NCBI GenBank assembly: GCA_948567375.1
Contig: OX419755.1
Span: forward strand, 23,689,001 to 23,753,000
Direction: 5' to 3'
DNA: 64,000 bases
Origin: Lunularia cruciata
Lineage: Eukaryota > Streptophyta > Marchantiopsida > Lunulariales > Lunulariaceae
Shown: positions 45,758 through 56,110 of the stretch, one piece after another
How positions within the stretch are numbered: the stretch's first letter is position 1
Layout of the letters: every line of letters starts with the position of its first letter
Notes under the pieces: generated by a model
The model's database searches: none
The model's input: the letters and a program-made list of their open reading frames with translations, nothing else
Told to the model about the DNA's origin: nothing
Program-made: the position numbers and the translations under genes

Positions 45758-47100
45758 CATTTTTGGTTATGTTATAAGGACCACTCTAGAAGGCAAGATA
45801 ATGTTCCATGTTCAATTGTATATAAGATCAAAAAGAAGCAATGAGAGAATATTAGGGGAAGAGAGGGCTAGACTTATGTCAAAGAATTTAGATACATTTG
45901 CATACCATGTAGTTTATCATGATGTTTTTGAGGTGATTATGTACATCTTATACACTAGAAAAGACTTGGAGAGATTGTGTGAGGTGGACTGCAGATTTTA
46001 GAGATTACAATGATTTTAGGCAAAACTAGATGTTTGAGAGCTAGACTTGAGATTTTTATAGATGATAGCTTGGGTTATCTTTTAGTTAGGACTCTTGCAA
46101 TAACTACAAGAGTTGCTACATGCATAGAGCTAGAATTTTTGGAAGATGATACGCTAAATAGCTTCAAAAAATTGCATGTTATTTGGAAAAGTGTACAAAG
46201 TCCACCATTTCTATCATTCAAGTTGGATTGCACTAAAACTTTTTCAGAAATTAAGTGATAGATAGGGTATCTTTTGGCCTACTAATTGGGGAGAGATCAT
46301 GTTTATAGAGGGAATTATGGAGTGAAGGTATTTCTTTTTGACCAAATCTTGGAGGATGTGTAGAGAGGCATCAAGGCCAAATGGCTCAATAAAAAGAGCT
46401 GAAATTTTGCAAGCAAGGACTCCTTAAAGTGGAGCTTGTATCTGAAAAATTTCAAAGGAGTAAGAGATTCCTATTTGGAGGATTGATTGAAATTGTAAAG
46501 AAAAGACATTTTTAGGGAATTGAGTTCTCATGCATGAAGAGTGTAAGAACAACCAAAAGCATGTTTGAGCGTTTAGACTCATATTGGGAACATGGAAGGC
46601 CATCAAGAGTGGAAGTTGAGGTTATGCAAGGTTCCCCAAGGTTTCAAGGTGGTTTTGAGGTTTATTTGAACAAAAAAGAGAGTTCATAATAGAATTTGAA
46701 GAGAGTGTTGAAAGGATCTAAAAACGTACACCACTTGGAGGAAAGCATGATTCTAAATATTTTTTATGTGGAGACAAGGGACATAAGGCAATTTCATATC
46801 CATTTACCTTTGATAGCAAGAGATTGAGGGAAAGGATATGCTTATCTGACTTGGGTTTGCATGTTAGACCTTTTTCACCAAGATTGGAAGGGAAAAGATC
46901 TAAGACCAAGGAGTTGTGTGAAGTTTGTGGAGTGGAAAGACTTCCAAAAGGGCATGAGTGACTACAATTCAGAGTATAAAAACAATTTTGGAGACTTTAA
47001 TGAAAGATATTAGGTAGAGTCTTAGTACCACTATGGAGAAACTATTTTCATCAAATAGCTCTCAAGATTAGAGATAGAGATAACATTTCAATTGATGGAA
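45758..47100 (+). pseudogene. E5 ORF upstream of gag
   Basis: Matches the extra ORF of E1: TTLEGKIMFHVQLYI (from 45780), DSLGYLLVRTL (near 46070), HQEWKLRLCKVPQGF-like sequence near 46600, a decayed CCHC region near 46760 and CEVCGVERLPKGHE near 46925. The Cys/His cluster CEVCGVE...H is kept better than the surroundings. Stops throughout. Confidence 0.6.
45764..45780 (+). other. E5 primer binding site, decayed
   Basis: TGGTTATGTTATAAGGA lies at the position of E1's TGGTTCCGTTGCCGGGA. Confidence 0.6.
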
Positions 47101-47317
47101 AAACTATCCATGAGAGTTTGACTTAAATGCACCTTGGGTTTTGATTGTATGGTAGACATCCTAGAATGACCTAAACCTTTTGTATTACTTATGGTTGAAA
47201 ACCCTGAAATGGTATTAGTCATGTTTGTACTCTATTAGTTATAAGGTGAGAGGCAATAAGAAAAGAAAAGAAAATAATATATATAAAGAGAGGAAGGAAA
47301 AGTACAAAGGGGCTAAT

Positions 47318-48500
47318 ATGGGAAAACTTCCAATTTTCTTCAAAAAAGTGGAGAGGATGTGGAGGCTTTGCAAGAGACTTCAAGAGAGTTTGCATAGAAA
47401 ACAATGAGAGGAGGAAGAATGAGTAGGCCTCATTATTAGTGTATTTCTTTGAGGATGTAACTCTTACATGGTATGAGTCAAAATACCAAAAGAGAGAGAA
47501 GAGAGATAGGCAAGGGGAGTCTTGGAAGAGTTTGACTACAATGCTCATTGAAATGTTTTCTTCCAAAGGAGTCTTGGAAGAGTTTGACTACAATGCTCAT
47601 TGAAATTTTTTCTTCCAAAGGAGTCTTGGAAAAGTTTGACTGCAATGCTCATTGAAAATTTTCTTCTAGATGAGAGTTATGGAAAATTGATCAGTGAGGT
47701 TACCTTTCTCAAGCAAAGAGATGGAGAGAAAGTGAGAATTTATGTAGAAAAATGGAAAAATTAGAGTCAATTTTACATAGTATTGAGAAAAAGTGGGGAT
47801 AATGTAGAGACTACTATGATTAGATGTAGCAATTCTTACCAAGAATTTGGTGGGAGGATTGAAACCACAAATTCAAAGTAAAGTGAGATATGAGAAACCA
47901 TCTTCCAAGATAGAAGCTATCACGATTGTAGTTTGTATGGAGGAGAGTTTGGAATGAGATGAGAGTGGTTTGGTGGTGAAGGAGGTTATGCATCCTCTAC
48001 AAGTCTACAATTATGGTGGATGTTTTGATCTTTTGCTAGCAAAGGTTGCACCACAAGTAACGGTTGCTCCAGTTCTTGCACCTCTACCAAAAGATCTACT
48101 TCAACCCATCACAAAATAACTTGTAGATCTCAAGATCAACGTATCGCAACTATAAGAGAAGAGAATGGTGGAACAGAATGTTAGGAGAAGGCCTAGGGGT
48201 TATAGAAACTATTCATATAGGAGAGGCCAACAAAATAGCAATTTCAATGATACAAATTGTTTTGGTTATGGAAGTAAAGGTCACATCCAAAGGAATTACC
48301 CAATTCCACATACCATAGAGGAAGGGGTTATAAGGGGAAAATAAAGAGATGGAGGGAGGTGTTAAACCTTAGTACCTCCTATAAAAAAGGAATAAGGGGA
48401 GCATCCATAGATGTGGTGGAGATCAAGTACGAGCAAGAAGAATTGTTCAAACTCCAAAGGTCTTAACTCGGAGTTTTTGGCACAAGAGAAGAAGAGAGCT
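47318..48500 (+). pseudogene. gag: E5 gag
   Basis: Starts MGKLPIFFKKVE like E1 gag. Then WYESKYQKRE near 47470, a 52-bp triplication, SYGKLISEVTFLKQRDGEKVRIYVE near 47690, and a decayed knuckle CFGYGSKGHIQRNY near 48260. Frameshifted by the triplication and other changes. Confidence 0.78.
47516..47671 (+). repeat. Three tandem 52-bp units in E5 gag
   Basis: 47516-47567, 47568-47619 and 47620-about 47671 each start GGAGTCTTGGAA. E1 has one unit. 52 is not a multiple of three, so the repeats disrupt the frame. Confidence 0.92.
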
Positions 48501-49300
48501 TATTTTGCAAATAACATTGATTTTTCTCAGAGATCCACTCCTAGCAAGGATATTCCTATGCCCATAAGGATTATTCACACTAGGAGTTCAACACCATCAA
48601 CAAAGACTCCAAGGAAGAAATTGGAGATGGATGATCTATTGATCTCAAAGCAACAATGGGACTATAATGTGTTGAAAGATGTTGGTAGTCACAAGGCCAA
48701 CATCATGGTGGGTCAACTGATTGCTTTAAATCCTATCTTAAGGAAGAAGCTTAGGGTTTTTTTTGAGTTTGACAAAGAACAAGAGGAAAAAGAAAGCAAA
48801 GTCAAGCAAAGTTGATACAAGGATGAATGGTCACAACATCAAGGATGCACTTGTTGATGGAGGATCTATAATGAATGCTATGTTAGAGAAATTGATGAAG
48901 AAGTTAGGTATAGTACCTTGTAGACCTTCAACATTTGTATTAATCATGACAAACAAGCAACAAGTTAGACTGATGGGTGTGATGGACAAGGTGGTAGTTT
49001 TGGTTATGGGACTTCAAAATCCCATGACTTTCCAAGACTTGAAGGATGCAAGCTATGATTTGCTACTTGAGAGGCCATGGTTGAGGACAACTTAAACAAT
49101 AAATTGATGGCACAAAGGGTACTTGAGAATTGGGCAACCAAATCATTGGGTTATAATTCCAATAACCATACTAACCATACCCCACATTTAGATACACCAT
49201 CTTTTGATTATTAAGAATCAGATTTAAAAAGAGGAGTTTCAAGTGTGGACACTAGCATGGAAGAAGAGAGAGACCTCTTTAGATAAAGATGAATCTTAAT
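48411..49300 (+). pseudogene. pol: E5 protease region
   Basis: TPRKKLEMDDLLISKQQWDYNVL, then ALVDGGSIMNAMLEKLMKKLGI at about 48847-48912 with the DGGS active site as in E1, and YDLLLERPWLRTT near 49055-49095 (E1 has LLLGRPW). One of the better kept parts of E5. Confidence 0.78.
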
Positions 49301-49356
49301 CCAATACAAATGTGCATCCCTTGTGTGCTATGGATTTTTTGTCTAAATCATAGGTT

Positions 49357-49778
49357 TTGCACGATCTTGATAAATCAACATTGACACTTGAGGAGATAGA
49401 GAGAAGACTATATACCTTGAAGTATGGTCCCAATGTTATTAAGGAGGAGAAGCTAATATTTGAAGAGATTTTCCACAAGTACATCCATGTGTTTCCTTTT
49501 AGTTATAGGGATCTCAAAGAAGTCACCTTGGAGGAGCAATGGATAGAGGTGGAGTCGCATGCAAGACCTATTTGCCAAAAATAACACCGCATTAGCTCAT
49601 CAACAAATTTGATTGTGAAAGAGGAGATTGATAAGCTCTAGGCGGCTAAGTTCATATTCAAGGTAGAGAATTCAAAATGGGTGTCTCCAATTGTGATTGT
49701 GAAGCAGAAGAATGGCAAACTCTGTGTATGTGTAGATTACAAGAAACTCAACACTATCCCCAAGAAGGACTACTATCC
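49357..49778 (+). pseudogene. pol: E5 reverse transcriptase, first part
   Basis: LTLEEIERRLYTLKYGPNV, FEEIFHKYIHVFPFSYRDLKEV, WVSPIVIVKQKNGKLCVCVDYKKL, ending at KKDYYP where the solo LTR sits. Confidence 0.85.
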
Positions 49779-50494
49779 TATAATTTTCCAAGCATAACAG
49801 AGAAACACACAAGAGGAAGCATAAGTTTCACACTCCAAACTTTGGTGCCCCAAGGGAACACCTTCTCTTTATTATATAGCCAAAGAGGATCTCCTCCAAG
49901 GATGCCCTACCATAGGATTAGGTACATGGATAGGTGACCTGTTAACAAGCTCCGCCCTTAGATTACTTGCTTGGATGGGTGACATGTCTATCATGGTCCC
50001 ATCTGTTTGGTCACACAGGCTTTGACCAAAGGGAATCTTTTAGGGAATCTTCTTGTAGGAATCTCAGAATCACATGAATGAGGTACTGTTGGAAAGCTTT
50101 TGGTGAGACAAACCTAGGGGTAGTGAGGTTCCCAATTTTCCTATTAGGGGGAAGGGGAATCTGCACATTTTCATGGCCTAATTCATCCGTTTAGGCCTCC
50201 AAAATTGCCTTTGAAGTTTTCAGGCCTATTTTAGTTTCTACGCTATAAGTAAAAGTGCTCTTTTGGTGATACCTCTACCTGATCTGCTATGTCCATTATG
50301 TGTACCATCCTTCCAGATATCTAGCTATTGATTCTAAAGTCTTCCAACATGTTTCTTTTTCTAGCCTATTAGTAGAAGTACTCTTTTGGTGATACCTCTG
50401 TCTGATCTACTAAGTCCATCATGTATAACATCCTCTCAGATGTTACCAAACCAAATTTCATCTCTAGATCATGTGTCTAGCTATTAGTATTACA
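49779..50494 (-). repeat. Solo LTR of the long E2/E6 subfamily in E5 RT
   Basis: 716 bp flanked by exact TATCC duplications (49774-49778 and 50495-50499). Minus-strand start TGTAATACTAATAGC at 50494. Contains the internal duplication of about 160 bp. Confidence 0.92.
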
Positions 50495-50499
50495 TATCC

Positions 50500-51545
50500 C
50501 TTTCCATTCATTGATGAAATCTTAAAGGAGGTTGCAGTTCATGAAAGATATAGTTTTAGGGATGGTTATAATGGCTAGAATCAAGATTGAACTAAAGCAT
50601 CAGCAACTCACCACATTCACCACACTTTGGGGTACTTATGCTTTTAGGGTCATGCCTTTTGGGCTTTGTAATGCTCCAGTCACATTTCAACGGTTCATGA
50701 ATAAGGTATTTGAACCATACATTGGGAAATTTATGAGAGATTTCATTGATGAATTTTGTGTCTATGGGAACAAGGAAGAGTAGTTTGAGCACTTGATCAA
50801 GGTCTTGCAACACTTGGATGAGGAAAATGCATCACTCAACCCAAAGAAGTGCATAGTTGGTTGTGAAGAAGGTCTACTTTTGAGGCATATCATTTCCAAG
50901 GATGGAATAGCATTGGATCCTAAAAGTTGAGAAAAATCTTAGAGCTTCTATTCTCTTCAAGCTTGACAAAGTTATGCAAATTATTGTTGATGGTTGGATA
51001 CTATAGGAAGTTCATCTTTTCATTTTCCAAAAAGGCTTACACATTGACCATTTATATGAAGAAAGGGGTATAATCCATGGTGTTTTTGGAGGATAAGGAA
51101 GCTCTCCAAGCTTTTGTGGAGCTCAAGCAATCCCTTGTAAGGCTCCAATTCTTGTTAAACTTGATTAGAGTAAATCGTTCATTCTTTATACTAATGCTTC
51201 CAATGTAGCTATAGGATGCACTCTTAGTCAATTGGACCTAGAAGAGCATGATCATTTAATAGCTTATGCTAGATGAAAAATTTTCTCAATAGAGGGAAAT
51301 TATTTAGTATAGCAAAAGAAGGGTTGGTAATTATTTTTGGTCTTAAGAAGTTTCAACACTACTTGATTGGAGTGAAGCCACCATTGTTACAAGGGTTTGA
51401 ATTACATCCTTAACAAGCCTAATATGGAGGGAAGGCTAGCTAGGTGGATTATATTCATGTTTGAGTATGATTATACCATTAAAGATAAGCCAAGGAAGAA
51501 ATATGCAAATGTTGATTAGTTATCTAGGGCTTATGATCATGATTG
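50500..51545 (+). pseudogene. pol: E5 reverse transcriptase end and RNase H
   Basis: PFIDEIL, RYSFRDGYNG, then in another frame TLWGTYAFRVMPFGLCNAPVTFQRFM and FIDEFCVYG (about 50738-50764), where the first catalytic Asp pair FIDD is FIDE, so inactive. RNase H pieces with YTNASNVAIGCTLSQLD near 51190 and a broken end near 51500. Confidence 0.82.
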
Positions 51546-52496
51546 AGTTGAGCTAATGGATGATTCCTTTCTAGATGAAGAGCTCATGATAATCTTAATC
51601 ACTCAAGAGGTTCCAATAGAGTACAAGGAGATTGTGGACTTTGTTACAAGAGGTAACCACTCAAATAGGATGCATGCTAGGGAGAGGAAGCCCTTGCAGC
51701 AAGTTCTAGACCTTACACAATGGTGGAGAATATCCTTTTCACCTAGGAATAGATGATCTACTTTGAAGAGCAATGGGTAAGGAAGAGTTTACCTAACTCA
51801 TGAAGGACTTTCATGATGGTTTGGTATGTGGATATCACTTTGTAGAAAAAGTGACCACTTTTTAAAGTCTAGGTGTCAAAATTCTAGGTTACCATTGGAA
51901 GGGAATTTTCAAGGATTATCTTGATTATTGCAAAAATTGTTATGTTTATCAAGCTTTTACTAGAAAGTCTACATTCACTCTGCCTCTTGGATCATTTCCA
52001 TTGTTAGGACCTTTTGAGATATGGAGAATTGACTTTGTAAGTACTCTCAATAGAACCCCAAAGAAAAATTGATTTATTGTGGTAGTTATTGATTACCTTA
52101 CCAAGAGTGTTGAGGCTAGACCGTTGAGAGACAAGAATGAAGAAAAAGTTGGTAGATTTATTTATGAACATATTATCACAAGGGTTTGTTGCCTTTGGAG
52201 TTGGTTTTTGATAGAGGAGGAGAGTTTACTTGAAGCATCACTATAGCCATGCTACAACATTTCTCTATCACACACAAAGTAACTACATCTTATAACCAAA
52301 CTCCAATGGCTTGGCAAAGAGAACCAATCAAACTTTGTGAATGTTGTTGGCCAAAGATACAAAAATGGAGGGGGCTAAACATTATTGAGACAAGAGGATT
52401 CATGTGGTTCTATAGGAGTATATAACAACCATGAAGATATCCATTGAATACTCTCCATTTCATTTGGTATATGGTATTGAATTCTTCTTACTTGTT
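51546..52496 (+). pseudogene. pol: E5 integrase, C-terminally cut
   Basis: MDDSFLDEELMIILITQEVPIEYKEIVDFVTRGN, zinc-region pieces near 51815-51950, IDFVSTLNRTPKKN near 52030, DRGGEFT near 52212, MKISIEYSPFHLVYGIE near 52431. It matches E1 until about 52496 and then changes to unrelated sequence. Confidence 0.75.
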
Positions 52497-53711
52497 CACT
52501 TTTTGACCACTAGAGTATTCTTCCTTTCCCTCTTTGCCTTCACCTTTGGTCTTGTAGGTGTTGCTTTCTTTTTCTCCTTATTGAAGTCAAGGATATTCTT
52601 TGCTTCTTCTACATGCACATATTACCTATGTGTGCATATTCTTTATCAGCCACTTTGTAATTTTGTTACATTACCCTACCCTTTGGCTATGACACAAAGT
52701 ACCTCTTGATATGAAAGTGACTTGGGAACTTCTTCCTTGGTATGGAGATTCATTATCATCTAAAAATGTAGCACAAATGGGGATAGATGTGTCACTCTTC
52801 CATTGTTATTCATGTCTCCACACATGCTATGAGTTAGAGTACATAACATATGTGCTCAATTCATTGGCTACCCTTTGTATGTCAACTAAAAGAAGATTAG
52901 TTGGCTGGTGTTGAGGTAGGTCATTCTCTTGGACTTGAATAATTTCATGATTGCTTTGAAAATAACCCATCATGTAGGATCCTTATAACTTGCTACCTCA
53001 AATCTTATATTATTCCTTGGTTTAAAACCTTCTCCAAGTCTTGTTTGATCAATACCACTAGATGTCAAGGGCCATTGCTCATGGTGGAGAATTCTCTAAG
53101 CTAAGGACATCTCTCCAATGCTCCTCAATCCAAGCAAACAGATTTCCTCTCAAGTTGCTATTCTAGGGATTCTTATTCTTTCTAATTTCTTGGGTCATCC
53201 CTTGGTGGCTGAATTCTTAATTCCAAAGCAAGAAGCAAAATTTCTTACTACAAATTACTTCTACTCTATAGTGCAATGACCATCTTTTATGGCCAATGGT
53301 CTGAGATATATCTCAAGCACTCACTTATGCTGCCTTGATGCTCTCATTATGTTACTCCTCTCACCATATTGCTTCTTGTTCTTGAATGAGGCAAGGGAAG
53401 TTTCTATTGTGAAGGCCTACAAAAAATCAATGCCAAAGGAGGAGGAAACTATTGATGCTCTAGTCTTCTAACTAACTTCTAACCAAAATCTATAGAATGT
53501 GAAGAATTGCTAACAAGGCACTAATTTTATAGCCATAGCTTGTATATTACTTGCCTTTTAGCAATTGAGTCATTGTTGAGTAGTCTCAATCCATGCATGA
53601 AAATACTTTGGTTCTTGATGGCAATTATTTATGTATGTGGTGGAACACTCAAACTATTATACTTCCTTTAGGGCCAAAGGTTTGCAATGGCAAAGGTCTT
53701 CATTCTTGTAC
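52497..53711. other. Unclassified 1.2-kb segment
   Basis: Lies between E5 integrase and an E1-type LTR where E1 has the integrase end and polypurine tract. I recognise nothing in it. It may be another decayed insertion or a rearrangement. Confidence 0.4.
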
Positions 53712-54321
53712 TATAACACCCATTTGTGCATGTGTGTGGTATTGTGATATTTAGCTTGGTATTACAAGTGCTTGAGAGATATTATTTATATAGATATAAA
53801 AGATGGTTCTACATTAGTCATGATTAGCTAAAGTTAGTCATAGCTAAGATAGAGGGGACCTTACTTTAGATGAAGTGGAAAAGATGAGCACCACTATTTT
53901 GGATTCTAGTGTGTTGACTTGGTATTATTCCTAGGTGTTTGGCTTTGAGGAAAGAGTTGAGAACTCTTGGGCACGCAAGCCTTTTTGTTTTGGATTCTTC
54001 TAAAGTCCAAGGATAGCCCATGTAAAGGAATCCTTGACTTAGTGGTTGGGTCAAGATAAGATCACATGCTAGTAGAATATGCCCATGTGAATGGATATTC
54101 CTCTCTACTTTTTGACTTTACTTGAATTTTAGTCTAGTAACTTGGGTTACTACGGTAATTAGTAACTTTGGTGTGTAACTATTTGAAAAGTATATAAACA
54201 AGGGGTGAGGAGATACTCAACATCCTGTCATTTGCAACTATCTCTCTCTCATTGAGTTCTCTAGTGAGCAATGTCTTGAGTCTTGGAGGAGTATGATGGA
54301 GTTGGGGTTCCTTGCCTTCTT
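53712..54321 (+). repeat. E1-family LTR, cut at its 3' end
   Basis: 610 bp from TATAACACCC to GGTTCCTTGCCTTCT, matching E1's LTR closely (closer than E5's 5' LTR does). The last about 70 bp, ending GGCTCA in E1, are missing where copy B begins. Confidence 0.85.
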
Positions 54322-54772
54322 TGTCATGCCATTTGTAGTTCCGCATCTAGATGCTCGGACACTGGAGTTCCAGTGATGGTAGTTAGAGTTATTCTAGCAG
54401 TTTCTCAGGGACTACTTTCCGACGGTTAGATTTCGTGTTCGGGGTACTGACTTCATGGTGGGGCCCACCGTCACTTTGCACCGTTTGCACCGTTGAGTGT
54501 GCCATCAGCGGGACCGTTAGAGTTTCAGGGCTAGCTTGAGTCCAGGGGGTATAGTTTTGAAGTGAGCTCCAGAGAGCTCACTTCTCTGATGTTGAGCCTT
54601 CGAGTTCCTGGCTATGGTGGACAGAGGCCGGCGAGCGTCACCTGGATTCTCTATGCTTGAGTGGGTGTGGCTTGACTGTAATCAGTGCCCAGTTGTTGGC
54701 AGTTTATAGAGTGACAAATCAAGTACTGATCTGAGTTGAGTTGAGTTGAGAGTGTTAAGCAATCTGATTACA
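54322..54772 (+). repeat. Copy B 5' LTR, 451 bp
   Basis: TGTCATGCC to AATCTGATTACA. Same length and same ends as copy A's LTR. Three TTGAG units near 54734-54750, against five in A and C. No tRNA-Met primer site follows; the next bases are TCAGAGAAGTGAAG, which only recall the second half of such a site. Confidence 0.85.
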
Positions 54773-56110
54773 TCAGAGAAGTGAAGTCAGGGGGAAATCG
54801 GGTGCAGGAACGTTGAGTGTTGGTGGTATCTCCAAGCTCGGTGGATCGTGGTAGCTCGATTCAGGTTCTGTGTTTCCCTAGTGTGCAGAAGCTCGTTTAG
54901 TTGGTGCAGATTTGGCAGTTAGGTGGACGGTGTGCGGAAGCGCTGGCCAAATTTCGAGCAAAGAAGGAGCAATTTTCAAGCAGTGTTGTGATTTTGAGCT
55001 CAGGAGGTGAAGGCAGGACCAATTTGCTATGAGTTGGGCTCAGAAAGTGAAATTGAAGGTGGAGTTGGAAAGCTCTTCTCATGAAATTGTGATTTGGAAA
55101 AACCCGTTTTGTCAATTTGGCTCGAGTGGAAAGTTAGCGGGGGATTTGGTGGACATCCATCTTTAGGGTTTATGTCAGATTTTATGTCAGATTTACGTCA
55201 GATTTAGGGCCAGAATTGGAGGAGTTTTGCTGTTTGGCCAGATTTGGAGAAGTTTCGCTAGTTTGGAGGAGTTTCGCAGATTTGGAGAAATTTCGCCAAT
55301 TTTGGAGGAGGTTCGAAGTGGCAACAAGAAAGGCCTCATTTGGGCGTTTAGAGGCTTTGAGGCATAGGGCTGTGGGCTATGAGAGGCTACGAAGGCCTAG
55401 AAGGGCCAGCAAGCCAGCTTGCTGGCGTGAGGCTAGCTAGTTTAGTGTAGATCTTGGTCATTGGTTGGCAAAATCTGCCTTTCTTGCTAGATTGTGCGCA
55501 ACAGGGTTTGACCCCTAGATCTCTTGTTCCTAGACTGGTGCCCTAGCCAACTGGTCCACCCTCACTTGTTGTCATAGTGACTGTGCCACTGTTATCTATA
55601 CACATGTAGCTTTGGCTAGGAGAGGCAGTTTGATCCCATTCTTGGTGATCCTGGTAGCTTAGGACTTAGATACGAACTGCTCTTATGTCAAATGCCAAAT
55701 GGTGGCAGAGTCAGTCCCGTGTTGTGTTATGAGATGGAGGGTTTTCGTTTAGATTTCTTGTGATTGGATCCCCTCCATTCTCTGCTTCCTGTTTGTGCAC
55801 CACGTTTGTGTGAGGTGCCCTGACTTTTGAGCGTTGGTGCTCTGGTGTGCTCTCGGTGGTGAGGCTGGAGTGATGACCAGTCAGACTACCTTTGTTTCTC
55901 TCCGGTGAGGCAAGAAGTGATGACCTGCAGACCATGAGAGTGCGTGTTATGATGGCAGGTTACAGGTTGCCTTTCCCCTAGTGTAGTTATCTCGGTTAGA
56001 GTTACATTAGTGGGTGGTGTCTAGTTGGTGTTGGCACTTGGTGGGGCACTTGCGGTTGCGACTTGTGGTTGCAGTTGGTGGTTCGGGTTTGCTGTTGCAG
56101 TTACGTGGTC
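54773..56110 (+). other. Copy B 5' leader
   Basis: 1.3 kb before gag, with short tandem motifs (TTATGTCAGATT near 55170-55210; TTTGGAGAAGTTTCGC near 55245-55310). Short open readings exist but none is shared intact with copy A. Confidence 0.7.

Larger units (their letters stand above)
45103..52496 (+). mobile_element. E5: old relative of E1, interrupted by a solo LTR
   Basis: Plus strand, E1-type LTR, primer site, upstream ORF, gag, protease, RT-RNase H and integrase in order, matching E1 throughout with many stops. It breaks off in the integrase C-terminal part at about 52496. The E1-type LTR at 53712-54321 may or may not be its 3' LTR. Confidence 0.82.

Noticed and set aside
54773-54835. 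tRNA-Met primer site for copy B
   Set aside because: TCAGAGAAG after the LTR matches only the second half of TGGTATCAGAGC, and a TGGTATCTCC at about 54822 is too far from the LTR. I leave the primer unassigned.
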